Positions 9,365 to 20,100 of a DNA stretch of 64,000 bases are shown in pieces. Made by a program: the position numbers and the translations under genes. Below the pieces are notes generated by a model. It saw nothing but the letters and a program-made list of their open reading frames with translations, did not search any database and was not told where the DNA came from. This DNA is from an uncultured bacterium (lineage in GTDB: Bacteria > Bacillota_I > Bacilli_A > RF39 > UBA660): assembly GCA_946560065.1 (NCBI GenBank), contig CAMNUE010000007.1, positions 28,647 through 92,646 of the forward strand, given 5' to 3'. The number at the start of each line of letters is the position of its first letter. Position 1 is the first letter of the stretch.

Positions 9365-9811
9365 TTAAAATTTTTTCAAATTCTTCGCAACTTCTCTCTT
9401 TATGTCTCTTTCTTTAATAGATTCTCTCTTATCAAACGTCTTTTTACCACGACATACTCCAAGTAAAACCTTAAGTTTATTATTCTTAAAATATAATTTA
9501 ATTGGAACTAAAGTTAATCCCTGAAGTTCTATTTTTTCAGAAATCTTTTTAATTTCTTTTTTATGTAATAATAATTTTCTACTTCTTGTTTCTTCATGAT
9601 TAAATATATTACCTTCCTTATACTGTCCAATAAACATATTCAAAAGATATATTTCATTATTTTTAACTATTCCATAACAATCTTTAATATTACAACTACC
9701 ATTTCTTACTGACTTAATTTCTGTCCCAGTAAGAACAATACCAGCCTCATATTCATCTTCTATAAAATAGTCATATTTCGTTTTTTTATTATAAATTTCC
9801 AATTCCATCAC
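9365..9811 (-). CDS. smpB: SsrA-binding protein SmpB
   Basis: The partner of tmRNA in trans-translation. It has the family length (148 residues) and core motifs: YDYFIEDEYEAGIVLTGTEI at the start, IYLLNMFIGQY in the middle, and the basic GKKTFDKRESIKERDIKRE C-terminal helix that enters the ribosome decoding site. The exact start is uncertain: GGGGTG touches the ATG, and a TTG three codons later has better spacing. It is downstream of rnr and the CapA-like gene, matching the rnr-smpB-ssrA order of Bacilli. Confidence 0.95.
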   Translation of the reverse strand: MMELEIYNKKTKYDYFIEDEYEAGIVLTGTEIKSVRNGSCNIKDCYGIVKNNEIYLLNMFIGQYKEGNIFNHEETRSRKLLLHKKEIKKISEKIELQGLTLVPIKLYFKNNKLKVLLGVCRGKKTFDKRESIKERDIKREVAKNLKKF

Positions 9812-9819
9812 CCCATTAA

Positions 9820-11022
9820 TTATACTTCATGAGTTAATCCCCAAGTAAGTTCTGGATAAAAAGTATTAACAACTCCCTTATATTTTTCATAAAGAGTCAT
9901 ATAATTAGGTAAAATTGAATTATCCAACTTTGAAAAAGGAATAACCTTAAAATCTTTCTTATCTTTTGTATAAATCAACTGTGCCTTTGGACTCTCAATT
10001 GAAATAGTAACAGAATCATCAACATCCACTTTCTTTTTGATTGTAAGTTCCATCATTAAACCAATTAATCTTTCTGTTACACCTTGATCAGAAATAAAAT
10101 TACCAAGCGAATATATTACAAAAGTTTTTCCATTATTTAAATATTCAACAGGCTCAACAACATGAGGATGAGCTCCAATTATAATTTGAACTCCTAAACT
10201 AGACAAATAGTTCGCAATTTCATCCTGATTTGTATTTACCCCTAAAGAATATTCTGTTCCCCAATGCATAGCAACAATTATAACATCAGCTTTATCCTTT
10301 ACCTTAGCAACATCAGCTGCTGCCTTCTCAGGCGAATAAACATTATTTAAATACTCTTTTCCCACTGGAGTTTCAAGCCCATTAGTCCATGTAGTATAAG
10401 ATAAAAATGCATACTTAATTCCATTCTTTTCATAAACTTGAGCAGTTTCCTGCTCACGTTCTTCTTGGGAAATCCACTGCCCAGAATAAACAACCTTATC
10501 TTTTTTAGTTTTCCAATAATTAACTGAATTAATTACTCCTTGTTCACCCTTATCCATAGTATGATTAGTCGCAAGAGAAACCATATTAAATCCAGCGTCT
10601 AGGAAAGCATCTCCAACTTCTTGTGGAGAATTAAATCTTGGATAACTAGAATATCCTAAACTTGCTCCACCTAGAATAGTTTCTTGATTATAATAAACTA
10701 AATCATACTTCGAAGAAATAGGTTTAATATATTCAAGCATAGGCTTAAAATCATAACTACCATCAGCTTGCTTTGCATCATTATAAACACCATAATGAAT
10801 TAAAGCATCTCCTACCATAAAAAGACTAGCACTATACTCTTTAGGTTCTTTTTTAACCTCTTTCTTTACTTCTTTTTTTATTGGAGTATCTTCTATCTTT
10901 TTATCTACCTTAGAAAAGTAAGATACCTGGTAATAGGCACCAAATCCTAAAACCAATATTAATAAAATAATTAACACAACTAATTTACTTTTTTTCTTTA
11001 ATCTTACTTTTCTCTTAGCCAT
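9820..11022 (-). CDS. CapA-family membrane-anchored phosphatase-like protein
   Basis: A 400-residue protein with a basic N-terminus and one membrane segment (about residues 13-32), then an extracytoplasmic metallophosphatase-like domain of the CapA/PgsA family. The metal-binding signatures GDALIHYG, ATNHTMDKG and GAHPHVVEP are present. CapA proteins are tied to poly-gamma-glutamate or capsule biosynthesis, but no PgsB or PgsC is nearby, so its substrate here is unknown. Its ATG lies one base past the rnr stop, so translation is coupled to rnr. Its position between rnr and smpB is an insertion into a conserved pair. Confidence 0.85.
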   Translation of the reverse strand: MAKRKVRLKKKSKLVVLIILLILVLGFGAYYQVSYFSKVDKKIEDTPIKKEVKKEVKKEPKEYSASLFMVGDALIHYGVYNDAKQADGSYDFKPMLEYIKPISSKYDLVYYNQETILGGASLGYSSYPRFNSPQEVGDAFLDAGFNMVSLATNHTMDKGEQGVINSVNYWKTKKDKVVYSGQWISQEEREQETAQVYEKNGIKYAFLSYTTWTNGLETPVGKEYLNNVYSPEKAAADVAKVKDKADVIIVAMHWGTEYSLGVNTNQDEIANYLSSLGVQIIIGAHPHVVEPVEYLNNGKTFVIYSLGNFISDQGVTERLIGLMMELTIKKKVDVDDSVTISIESPKAQLIYTKDKKDFKVIPFSKLDNSILPNYMTLYEKYKGVVNTFYPELTWGLTHEV

Positions 11023-11023
11023 A

Positions 11024-13138
11024 CTACTTCTCTACCTTCCTAACAACCTCAAAATCGATAGTTTTTTCTTCTTTTGAAGCTCTAACAACTTTAATTAATA
11101 TTCTCTCACCTATAGAATATTTTACATGACTTCTCTCACCTGTCAAGGTCATATGTTCCTCATCAAAATGGAAGAAGTCCTTCATCTCTCTCAAAGGAAC
11201 TAATCCTTCAATTAAATTATCAAGTTCAACAAACATCCCAAAACTTGTCACAGAAGAAATCATACCCTCAAACTCCTCGCCAATATGTTTCTCCATATAC
11301 TCAGCCATCTTCATATCTTCAACTTCTCTCTCACAATCAACTGCTGCTCTTTCTCTAGCTGAAGAATGCTCTGCAATATAAACAAGTTTCTCTTCCCACT
11401 TACGAATAGTAGACATATCTATTCTACCTTCTACTAAATAAGTTCTAAGTAATCTATGAACAGTCGTATCAGGATAACGTCTAATCGGTGAAGTAAAATG
11501 TGTATAACAACTACTAGCAAGTCCATAGTGACCTAAATTCTCAGGTTTATACACAGCTTTCTGCATACTTCTAAGAAGTAGACTAGAAAGAATCTTATAC
11601 TCTGGTTTATCCTCTAATTGTTCAAGAATTCTTTGCATTGTAGTAGGTTTAACATCTTTTATATTTCCATTAACCTGATATCCCAAACTACTAACAAATC
11701 CTAAGAAGCTTCTAATTTTCTCTTCTTTAGGATACTCATGAACACGATAAATAAATGGTAAATTCATAAAGTAAATATGAGTTGCTACACATTCATTAGC
11801 CGCAATCATGAAGTCCTCAATAAGATTTTCACCAGTTCCTCTATCTCTTAAGACAACGTCATATGGAACACAATTTTCATCAACTAAGATTTTAGCTTCA
11901 TCTACGCCAAAATCAATATATCCACGCTTAGTTTTAGCTTTTCTAAGTATTTCTGCAAGTTCTGCCATAAGTCTTAAAGTATCAGCATATTCTTCATATC
12001 CTTCAGGTACTTCATTCTTTTCTAATACACTGTTAACCTTTTTATAAGTCATTTGAATTCTAGATTTAATCACACTAGGAAAAATCTCATAATTAAGCTG
12101 TTTTCCACTACCATCAAACTCCATAACACAACTCATTGCAAGTCTATCAACATTAGGATTCAAAGAACAAATACCATTAGATAACTCATGAGGTAACATA
12201 GGTATTACTCTATCAACTAAATAAACACTAGTACCTCTTTCCATAGCCTCATTATCAAGAGGACTACCTTCTTTAACATAATAACTAACATCAGCAATAT
12301 GTACACCTAATTCATAATGTCCATTAGGAAGCTTTTTAATTGAAATAGCATCATCAATATCTTTAGTATCATCACCATCAATTGTAAAAATCATTTCATT
12401 CCTTAAATCACGTCTACCATGAAGTTCTCTGTCATTAACCTCCATTGGCATTTCAGATACTTCTTCTTTTACATCATCAGGAAAATCAACATTAATATTG
12501 TACTTATAAATGATAGATAAAATATCAACACCTGGATCATTAATATGACCTATTATTTCAACAACTTCACCTTCATATCTACCACCATTATTGATTTTTT
12601 TACCAAGTTCAACAATAACTTTATGACCATCTACTGCATTTAAACTCTTTTCTTTAGGTATCTCAATTTCCAATTTAATCTTTGAATCATCCAATTTAAT
12701 ATGACCCATACCTTTTTTATCAAAATTAATTAGTCCAATATATCTTTGTATCTTTCTCTCTATAATTCGAAGAATCCTACCCTCTAGTCTATCAAGCGTC
12801 ATCTTACTTGTAATTTCAACTAAAACAACATCATCATGAATAGCACCGTTCATATTATCTTGAGAAATATAAACATCATCTTCCATATTTTCTATTTCAA
12901 CAAAACCAAAACCTTTTTTATTGGCACGCATAACACCTTTTCTTAAATGGCTCTTCTCAAGTAACATATATTTATCTTTATGAGAATGATAAATTATCAC
13001 TTCATCTTCCATTTTTCTAAGTTCTTCACCAAGTAAACTAGTCTCTTCAACTGTATTTATCTCTAATAAATCCTGTAATTCAAAAATATCTAAAGCCTTA
13101 TCAGCATTTTTTAATACATTTATTATATTATCTCTCAC
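11024..13138 (-). CDS. rnr: Ribonuclease R
   Basis: A 3'-to-5' exoribonuclease for structured RNA. The 704-residue protein has an N-terminal winged-helix region, cold-shock domains, the RNB catalytic domain with the acidic cluster TIDGDDTKDIDDAIS, the HFTSPIRRYPD motif, and a C-terminal S1 domain (EGMISSVTSFGMFVEL). It lacks the long lysine-rich tail seen in many RNase R proteins and ends shortly after S1. It lies between secG and smpB; RNase R also degrades mRNA released by trans-translation, which fits the neighbourhood. Confidence 0.96.
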   Translation of the reverse strand: MRDNIINVLKNADKALDIFELQDLLEINTVEETSLLGEELRKMEDEVIIYHSHKDKYMLLEKSHLRKGVMRANKKGFGFVEIENMEDDVYISQDNMNGAIHDDVVLVEITSKMTLDRLEGRILRIIERKIQRYIGLINFDKKGMGHIKLDDSKIKLEIEIPKEKSLNAVDGHKVIVELGKKINNGGRYEGEVVEIIGHINDPGVDILSIIYKYNINVDFPDDVKEEVSEMPMEVNDRELHGRRDLRNEMIFTIDGDDTKDIDDAISIKKLPNGHYELGVHIADVSYYVKEGSPLDNEAMERGTSVYLVDRVIPMLPHELSNGICSLNPNVDRLAMSCVMEFDGSGKQLNYEIFPSVIKSRIQMTYKKVNSVLEKNEVPEGYEEYADTLRLMAELAEILRKAKTKRGYIDFGVDEAKILVDENCVPYDVVLRDRGTGENLIEDFMIAANECVATHIYFMNLPFIYRVHEYPKEEKIRSFLGFVSSLGYQVNGNIKDVKPTTMQRILEQLEDKPEYKILSSLLLRSMQKAVYKPENLGHYGLASSCYTHFTSPIRRYPDTTVHRLLRTYLVEGRIDMSTIRKWEEKLVYIAEHSSARERAAVDCEREVEDMKMAEYMEKHIGEEFEGMISSVTSFGMFVELDNLIEGLVPLREMKDFFHFDEEHMTLTGERSHVKYSIGERILIKVVRASKEEKTIDFEVVRKVEK

Positions 13139-13199
13139 TATATCACCTTCTATCTTATATTATACTTTATTTTTAGGTATATAACTAGCATTTTTCAAA

Positions 13200-13221
13200 A
13201 GAAAAAAGGACTAACGTCCTT
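13200..13221 (-). terminator. Terminator of secG
   Basis: On the minus strand AAGGAC-GTTA-GTCCTT is followed by TTTTC. The stem overlaps the secG stop codon. Confidence 0.7.
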
Positions 13222-13435
13222 AAATAAACATCGATACTAAACATATCACAAAAAAAGCTAATCCTAAAAGCATTGTAATACGTGTAATAACTAATTCAGA
13301 ACCACGTTCTTTTCTATTAGAAAACAATTCACTTTGACCCCCAGAAATAATTTGAGGACCTCCATCAGCCTTAACACTTTGTAACAATACAATTATGATT
13401 AATAGTATTGAGACTATCAATAATGCTGTTTCCAT
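13220..13435 (-). CDS. secG: Preprotein translocase subunit SecG
   Basis: A 71-residue two-helix membrane protein with the family layout: an N-terminal membrane segment (ALLIVSILLIIIVLLQS), a short loop containing the GG-rich FSNRKERG stretch, and a second segment (MLLGLAFFVICLVSMF). It associates with SecYE. GGAGGGA precedes the ATG. Its place before rnr is conserved in Firmicutes. Confidence 0.93.
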   Translation of the reverse strand: METALLIVSILLIIIVLLQSVKADGGPQIISGGQSELFSNRKERGSELVITRITMLLGLAFFVICLVSMFI

Positions 13436-13516
13436 CTAATCCCTCCGTTAACAATACCTATATAATAACACGAATATCAATTAATTGCAAACAAAATAAG
13501 CAATTATACTAAGATA

Positions 13517-14590
13517 TTATTTGAGTTTCATCTTATTGTTTGGTAATGTATTATCCTCAATAACAATTTGATCATAAACATCACCATTACTTACAAAATC
13601 TATTCTAGGTTCTTCAATATTTAAAAAATAATTTTTATAAACATTTATATCCGCAATAGATTTAGCTTCACCTATTTTATAACAAGTCTTAATCATCTTG
13701 TTACTATAATATTTCATAATATAATCGTCACTTTTTTCAATTGTAGTACCTGTTTTATTTTCGTACATCTCATTAATAATATTCCAAGCTTCTTTATCAG
13801 CATCAGTAGTTAGATAACCATACTCAATACAAGCATCATCCATACACTTAAGTAATCTTTTTGCTGTAGATTTTGATGAGTATTCAGAAAGATAATCAAA
13901 CAACTCATTAATACTATGATTTCCACATGCTCTAATAAAATTCTCAGAACCAATTAATTCACAAATAACTCTTACATAATTGGCATTTTTCTTATATAAA
14001 ACAGTATCATTAAAATCACCATTTTCTTGAGTTAACAAAGTAGCCATACCCTCATCAATAGAACGACCAATGTGAAAGAAATTAAAAGAATCTCTACTAA
14101 ATCCTTGAAAAAACAAATAATGAAAAAATTCATGTTCTTTTAATTCTTTTACATTTTCATCCTTCATATATTTAATTTTATTTTTTATATGAATAGTATT
14201 ATTCTCAAATGTATACCAAGCTAAAACCCTTTGCCCATATTTTTCATCTTTCACAACATCTACATCAAGCTTAGAAATAGTATCAAGCAATTGTTCTTGA
14301 TCTAAATACTCTCCATATTCTCCAACAAACTCCGAAACCTCTGGATAAATACTACTAAACTCTCGTACTAAAACAGGCGAAGATTGAAATTTACTTTCAA
14401 ATTCAGCTTGTAAATCTTCACTACTCATTTCAATATTTTTAGTATTAAGATAATAAAAATCCGGTCTAAAGCCATCAAAATGCAAACCAACATTTTTAGA
14501 AGAAATTAATAAAGAGCCTCCAATCCCTAAACCAATCAATGCTCTCATTATATTTTTTCTATTTACTTTCAATTTATTAATCAAATTCAT
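13517..14590 (-). CDS. Membrane-anchored putative zinc metalloprotease (HExxH)
   Basis: About 357 residues: a basic N-terminus, a membrane segment (ALIGLGIGGSLLIS), then an extracytoplasmic domain with HEFFH (His153, Glu154, His157) and a downstream IDEGMATLL that could supply the third zinc ligand in gluzincin style. The frame is open 21 codons further upstream, but those codons overlap the -10 of a good promoter, so I choose the ATG at 14590 preceded by TTGGGGTT. No family is recognised. It lies between secG and the first T7SS island, with its own promoter, so a link to secretion is only positional. Confidence 0.7.
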   Translation of the reverse strand: MNLINKLKVNRKNIMRALIGLGIGGSLLISSKNVGLHFDGFRPDFYYLNTKNIEMSSEDLQAEFESKFQSSPVLVREFSSIYPEVSEFVGEYGEYLDQEQLLDTISKLDVDVVKDEKYGQRVLAWYTFENNTIHIKNKIKYMKDENVKELKEHEFFHYLFFQGFSRDSFNFFHIGRSIDEGMATLLTQENGDFNDTVLYKKNANYVRVICELIGSENFIRACGNHSINELFDYLSEYSSKSTAKRLLKCMDDACIEYGYLTTDADKEAWNIINEMYENKTGTTIEKSDDYIMKYYSNKMIKTCYKIGEAKSIADINVYKNYFLNIEEPRIDFVSNGDVYDQIVIEDNTLPNNKMKLK

Positions 14591-14615
14591 AACCCCAACC
14601 CCCATTGGTGTACAC

Positions 14616-14644
14616 ATTATACCATAAAATAATAAAATAGTAAA
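14616..14644 (-). promoter_or_regulatory. Promoter of the HExxH gene
   Basis: -35 TTTACT (14639-14644), 17-bp spacer, extended -10 TGG-TATAAT (14616-14621). It fixes the translation start at 14590, because upstream in-frame codons would be untranscribed. Confidence 0.7.
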
Positions 14645-14718
14645 GAAAAACAAATATTAATCAAAATCGTGCTACCATTAAATTATAAAATATAATTATT
14701 AATTATAGATTTTCACCA

Positions 14719-14748
14719 TAAAAAAAGCCAGTATATCTCAACTGACTT
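14719..14748 (-). terminator. Terminator of T7SS island 1
   Basis: On the minus strand AGTCAGT pairs with ACTGGCT (one G-U) across an 8-nt loop, followed by seven T. Confidence 0.8.
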
Positions 14749-14773
14749 TAAATAAACAATTATCATTAAATAA

Positions 14774-15238
14774 TTATCCATTAATTCCGATAGCACCTGC
14801 ATCTGAATTAAGATTTCCAGATAAGTCTGCATCTTGAGTTTGATATGCTTGTGCAACACTATTAATAATTTGTGACTCTGCTGCTGATAATCTCTCTAAA
14901 TATTGAGTTCCAACATCACGAACAGAAGTAACAAATTTAGCTAAAGCACCACTTACTGCAGAACCTTGGAAAGCTGAATTACTTTCTACTGCTTGAAGTT
15001 TATCAAGTTTAGCTTGAACATCAGCTTTATAAGAATCTATTGCACTAGTAACATGAGATGCAAATGACTCAGTAACTCCGGCTAAAGCAGCGCCTGATGC
15101 TTCAGCACCAATACCAAAGAAACCACCTGAAGTATTTGCAGTAGCTCCTCCAGCAACTGCTCCACCATCTATAGAACTACTTAATAAACTATCTCTTTCA
15201 CTAGTATCAACTGTTGCTCCACTCATTGAAATTGCCAT
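14774..15238 (-). CDS. T7SS island protein, alanine/glycine-rich, candidate substrate
   Basis: 154 residues, mostly predicted helical after a Gly/Ala-rich N-terminal third (residues 25-60), with no membrane segment. Near the C-terminus YQTQD fits the YxxxD/E export signal of T7SS substrates, and the protein ends in DAGAIGING. The terminal D-x-ING ending recurs in the 151-residue protein of the second island. It is the last gene before the island terminator. Probably a secreted component or effector; there is no catalytic motif. Confidence 0.65.
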   Translation of the reverse strand: MAISMSGATVDTSERDSLLSSSIDGGAVAGGATANTSGGFFGIGAEASGAALAGVTESFASHVTSAIDSYKADVQAKLDKLQAVESNSAFQGSAVSGALAKFVTSVRDVGTQYLERLSAAESQIINSVAQAYQTQDADLSGNLNSDAGAIGING

Positions 15239-15251
15239 ATTTTCTAACCTC

Positions 15252-15557
15252 CTAACCTACGTTAATTAACGTTTCATCTTTATTTGCCATTGCTGCATTT
15301 AAAGAATTAATTTCACTTGTCAAAATAGCATACAAAGCATCAAATTGCTCTGCTACATGTTGAGAATCCTTTGTCAAATTTGTTACAAAATTCTCGCGAG
15401 CTTTACCTTCCCACTCTGCTTCACAACATGATTTTATTTCACTGATATCTAAAACAGCCTCCTTAGCTTGTTCAATAGCATCAGCTTTAATTGCATCTAA
15501 GTAACCTTCCACACCAGATGTATCATAACCATAAGAAAAATCTCCGATTGCTGGCAT
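15252..15557 (-). CDS. WXG100-family protein
   Basis: 101 residues with two long helices separated by the turn EWEGKARENF, which is the W-x-G motif of Esx proteins. WXG100 proteins are exported by EssC-type motors as helical dimers. It lies 13 nt upstream of the alanine/glycine-rich gene and probably pairs with it or with the preceding gene. Confidence 0.82.
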   Translation of the reverse strand: MPAIGDFSYGYDTSGVEGYLDAIKADAIEQAKEAVLDISEIKSCCEAEWEGKARENFVTNLTKDSQHVAEQFDALYAILTSEINSLNAAMANKDETLINVG

Positions 15558-15559
15558 AA

Positions 15560-15877
15560 TTACTCACTCCTTTCCTCTAACTTACTGATATTTCTAATAA
15601 GAGTAGACGCTACCTCTTCATCCTGCTTTTCATAACTAATAATTACATTTCCTAAATCTTCAATATAGAAATTGATATTAGCAGAAATTTTAGATAGCTG
15701 CTCCTTAATGTTAGTAAATTTACTTACAATTTCATCTCTACCTGTACCATTTAAACTACCTTTAATATTTTCTAAACAAGTATCTAAACGATTTGAAATG
15801 AAATTTAAAGCTTCAACATAATCAAGTAACTCAGCTTTTAGTTCATTAACTTTTTCTTTATTTATCCCGCTACCCAT
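15560..15877 (-). CDS. Small helical WXG100-like protein without the Trp
   Basis: 105 residues, predicted two-helix hairpin; the turn reads LNGTGRDEI where a W-x-G would be expected. YEKQD near the C-terminus matches the YxxxD/E T7SS export signal, so this may be the signal-bearing member of a pair with the next gene, which starts 2 nt after its stop. It has a good ribosome site (GGAG). The family call is from position and helical layout. Confidence 0.65.
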   Translation of the reverse strand: MGSGINKEKVNELKAELLDYVEALNFISNRLDTCLENIKGSLNGTGRDEIVSKFTNIKEQLSKISANINFYIEDLGNVIISYEKQDEEVASTLIRNISKLEERSE

Positions 15878-15962
15878 TATAATCTCCTCTTATCTTTAAC
15901 ATCCTAACTCAAGATTAAAACATTTTTTAATAAAGTGCAAGTAAAACACAGATTTATTTACA

Positions 15963-16265
15963 CTATTTTACTATAGTAGTTCTTCTTTTTATTTCAGTAA
16001 CAGTAGTACTACTAATATCATCTACACAATCTGTTGTCATATTTATAAACTTATTATTAACATTAGCTATCCAATTATAGTACTTATTTGCTTGTTCTCT
16101 ACAGTCTTCTAGTTCATTGACAATTGAAGACCAATTATATTCACCGTTTGGATAAGAAACAGTACTAGCCACTGAAATAACATTACTAAGCTTAGTAATT
16201 TCATTCTTTGCAAGTGGTAATAAAGTATTAGAAACAACATCAGTATCAATTTTTACTTTTGCCAT
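15963..16265 (-). CDS. Small helical T7SS island protein
   Basis: 100 residues, helical, with a central YNWSSIVNEL and a YYNWIANV segment but no clear W-x-G turn. The C-terminus is basic (IKRRTT). The start MAKVKIDTD resembles that of the next gene (MAKLDIDAD), suggesting tandem duplication and divergence. It is 10 nt from that gene, in the same transcript. The role is inferred from context only. Confidence 0.6.
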   Translation of the reverse strand: MAKVKIDTDVVSNTLLPLAKNEITKLSNVISVASTVSYPNGEYNWSSIVNELEDCREQANKYYNWIANVNNKFINMTTDCVDDISSTTVTEIKRRTTIVK

Positions 16266-16275
16266 ATTTTACCTC

Positions 16276-16569
16276 CTATAATTTACTATCAGAAATAACG
16301 TTAATATTATTTGCATATGATATTATTTTATTTCCCAAGTTTTTCATATCAGAACCTAAAGCTAAAGCAGAAGGTTGATCCTTCATAACGTTACTAACAA
16401 ATTTTTTAGCAGAACCGCTTCCACTTTCACTAGCCCAAATTCCACTTTGTTCAATTTGACTGATTTTATTATATAAATCAGTTATAAGCTTATTATAATC
16501 ATTGGCTATAATCTTTAAATCTTCACCAACTACTTTGATTTTATCTGCATCGATATCTAACTTTGCCAT
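16276..16569 (-). CDS. WXG100-like protein
   Basis: 97 residues with two helices separated by IWASESGSGSAKKF, a variant of the W-x-G turn. It is a likely partner of the neighbouring small helical proteins in heterodimeric T7SS export. An upstream GGAGG and tight spacing (10-12 nt) tie it to the operon. Confidence 0.72.
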   Translation of the reverse strand: MAKLDIDADKIKVVGEDLKIIANDYNKLITDLYNKISQIEQSGIWASESGSGSAKKFVSNVMKDQPSALALGSDMKNLGNKIISYANNINVISDSKL

Positions 16570-16581
16570 ATAAGTAACCTC

Positions 16582-16893
16582 CTATTGTTCTTCTAAGGCT
16601 TCTTCTGCCTCAGCATCAGCTATCTGATATTCTAAATTATCAATAATAGATTGTGTGCCAGGTATTACGTTATTAACAATATTAGAATAAATTCTTTCTT
16701 CCTTTGCTTTTAATCTACTCAAATAACTACCATCAGCATTACCATCATCAACCTTATAAGAACCATTCTGTACATTAATTACACTATTCAAAATACCAAT
16801 AGCCATCTGCAAATTGTTTGCCGTTGCAACAGCATTATTTAAGCAATTAACATATCTATCTCTTTTATTTTTCAAAAAATCTGAATTTAACAT
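16582..16893 (-). CDS. Small helical protein with a YxxxD export signal
   Basis: 103 residues, helical, with a central glycine/aspartate turn (VDDGNADGSY) in place of W-x-G. The C-terminal YQIADAEAEEALEEQ contains YxxxD in a highly acidic tail. It is the first small gene after the EsaB-like protein. Likely a T7SS-exported partner protein. Confidence 0.65.
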   Translation of the reverse strand: MLNSDFLKNKRDRYVNCLNNAVATANNLQMAIGILNSVINVQNGSYKVDDGNADGSYLSRLKAKEERIYSNIVNNVIPGTQSIIDNLEYQIADAEAEEALEEQ

Positions 16894-16901
16894 ATTTCAC
16901 C

Positions 16902-17159
16902 TCACATCAATATAATCTTACTACCATTTCTAATATCAGAATTTCTAACCAACACATCCATCGGATACACATCTCCAGTAATACCGTTATATAAACAGTT
17001 AGTGTCATCATTTTTAAAATAACCAGATGATAAATCACTAACAGCCTTTGACAACAAAACTATTATGTTACCTATTTTCTTATTTACAGGAATAAAGACA
17101 TCATAACTTTCTTCTAAAACAGGTACTACAACTTCTACTAAAACTTTATTATTCATCAT
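16902..17159 (-). CDS. EsaB/YukD-like ubiquitin-fold T7SS protein
   Basis: About 85 residues starting MMNNKVLVEV, with a beta-grasp pattern and an ending IRNGSKIILM typical of YukD/EsaB ubiquitin-like proteins, which are conserved cytosolic T7SS components. The frame extends 8 codons further upstream, but the ATG at 17159 overlaps the end of essC and is preceded by GGGGTGGA, giving translational coupling. It is clearly paralogous to the 84-residue protein of the second island. Confidence 0.8.
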   Translation of the reverse strand: MMNNKVLVEVVVPVLEESYDVFIPVNKKIGNIIVLLSKAVSDLSSGYFKNDDTNCLYNGITGDVYPMDVLVRNSDIRNGSKIILM

Positions 17160-20100
17160 TTTTATCCACCCCATCAACAACATACTTAACAGTCATATGC
17201 TTTCCTTGATAAATCGGATAACCAATACATGGGAAAACAGTCTGTCTATCTTCCATTGACAATGACATAACACCAAGCGCCACTTGAACACCTATATCTT
17301 CTCCTAACCAAATACCAAACGTATTATTAATGTTTTCCTTATACCAATTTTCTGTTTGAATATGTTTATATCCATCTGAATCATCAAAGAACAAGAATGT
17401 AGTATTTTTACACTTTTCTGCTTCCTTAAATAATTTTTCAAAATGTTCCCCATATTTGCTAGAAACACGTTTTTTAAATTCAGAAACACCAATACATAAA
17501 TAAACATTTTTAATTTTAGAAGACTTATCATTTTGAACACTCTTATACATTGATACAAAAGCCTTTTCTAAATCATCAGCAAAAACATCTATTTCTGGAT
17601 AATCACCTCTATAAATACTCATAGCATCAACAACATGAACATTTACATCTTTTAGAGAAATCATTTGCTTAATCAAAGCATAAATAAAGTAAATATGATT
17701 TTTTAAAGATTTAGCAGCAATCAAATTAATTTTATGCTCTAAAAAGTTATAAACATATACTTCTAATGAATTCTTTTCTATACCAATAGGAACACAATCT
17801 AAACCCTTTAATTCAAACTCAACATCTTCAACATAAGCAATTTGAGGTAAAACTGGAATTTTTTTAGCTTTCATCTTTGGATATTTCTTGGCAAGTATTT
17901 CTCCTTTTTCTCTAATAAACTGTGTTTTACTTTCTCTGTCACATATATCAACTGTTTGAAATTCATATATAAACTTTCCATCTATTGAAACAATTCCTCT
18001 TCCATAATTGTCAACAGGAATCAAACCTTTAGGAGATCCAAGTAAATCCCTATAATCATAATCATTGGCCATCTTTAAGCCTATTTTATTTAAAAAGCTT
18101 TGTGCAACTCTTGTTCTAACAGCAGATGCAACAGCCGTCGTTACTATAAAGAAAATACCGTATTTTACACCATCTCTAAATAAATTAACAAAAGAATCCA
18201 TCATTCTAGGATATGTATCAATAAAGTTTTCATAATTATTAAGAGCTACTACAATAACATTTTCCTTATTACCGGAAACTTTACAATACTCTTTAAAATT
18301 ACCACCATATTCAGAATATTCTTTTTTCCTTCTTTCCAATTCTTTATTAAGCATTTTAATTAAATTATCCAATTTATCTTTTTCCTCAGTAACAAACACA
18401 TCTCCAACATGAGGAATTTTTTGTAAAGTTTTCAAAGTCTCAGCCCCAAAATCACCTACATAGAAATTAATTTCTTTAGGACTATGAAATAAAGCTAAAC
18501 TATAGATAATTGTAGTTATGATATTTTCTTTTCCAGAGCCTGGTACACCATAAATTAAAATATTTCCATCATTTAACAAATCAAACTTTAATAAACCTTG
18601 TTTTTGTAAATCTGGGGCATCATATTCACCAATTATTGGTAAATATTCATTTGCATCACTGCTATACTTATATTTCTTCAATAACTTTTCAAGAGTAATA
18701 ACTTTTCTTAAAGATGGTAACCATAATTTTTCAACTTTTAATTTATCTGCTTCTGCAATTTTTTGTAAATGTTTAACTATATTAGTTAATTGATCTCCTA
18801 CATCAACACTTTTAACTTCTTTCTTTTGAATATCATTTACCTTTTTAATAGTATTACCAAAATTATCCACAAAAACAATTGAATCATCAATTTTCTTTAT
18901 TATTCTTTCAACTGGTACATATTTTTCTCCAGACCATGCAGACTGGCCAATATCAAAATATTCATCATATCCAACTTGTAAATAAAATCTTCCTGTTTCC
19001 TTTATACTAGCCGCTTCTGGACGTTTTAACATTTCCATACTATCAGCCCTACTTTGTACCTTTAGACATACTTTGAATTTAGAATTTGACCAAATCTGAT
19101 CATTTACAACACCACTAGGCTTCTGTGTTGCTAAAATAAGATGAACACCTAATGAACGACCAATACGAGCAGTAGAAACGAGTTGTGCCATAAATTCAGG
19201 TTGTTGTGCTTTTAATTCAGCAAACTCATCAGAAACAATGAATAAATGAGAAATAGGCGTGTCTATAACTCCATCACGATATAACTTTTGATATTTATAG
19301 ATATCCATAGTACTTTCACCAGTTTGCTCCCTAACTTCATTAAATTTTCTTTGCCGACGCTTTAATTCACTCTCAATAGAAACAAGTGTCCTATTCATTT
19401 CAGCAGTATCCAAATTGGTAATTGTACCAGCCAAATGAGGAATTGAAATTCCTAATTCCCTATTTTCAAAGGCTCCGGCTAAACCACCACCTTTATAATC
19501 AATCAAAACAAATTGAACTTCTTTAGGATCATAGTTAATAGCCATTGATAAAACATAAGTAATAATAAACTCAGACTTTCCTGAACCAGTCGAACCTGCA
19601 ATTAAACCATGAGGTCCATCAAACTTCTCATGTAAATCAAGTTTAAATAACTCCCCATTAGTATGAACACCAACTGGTGCCTGCAATGATTGCATAGGAT
19701 CACTATTAAGCCATCTGTTTCTAATATTCAATTGTTCTATTTTACCAACATTATACATCTCCAAGAAAGGAAGAGAACCTGGTAATTGACTTTCCGCATC
19801 CTTTCCTTGAACAGGAATATTACCTACAACTCTACCGATATTATACATATTAAGACCATTAGCGTATTCAGCTTGAAACTTAATAGTATCTTCTTCCTTT
19901 ATTTTCCCAGAAAACATTCCACTTTCCGCATCATCTATTACAATAAATTTTTGACATTCTTTAGGAAGATTTTTCATATTTTCTTCTAAAATAACCATAG
20001 AAAAACCATAATTAAATTGATTTTCTAATAAATCATTAGTAAAACTTAAATTTCTAACTGATTTAAAATTATCCGTAATTATTAAATAATAAGAATCATA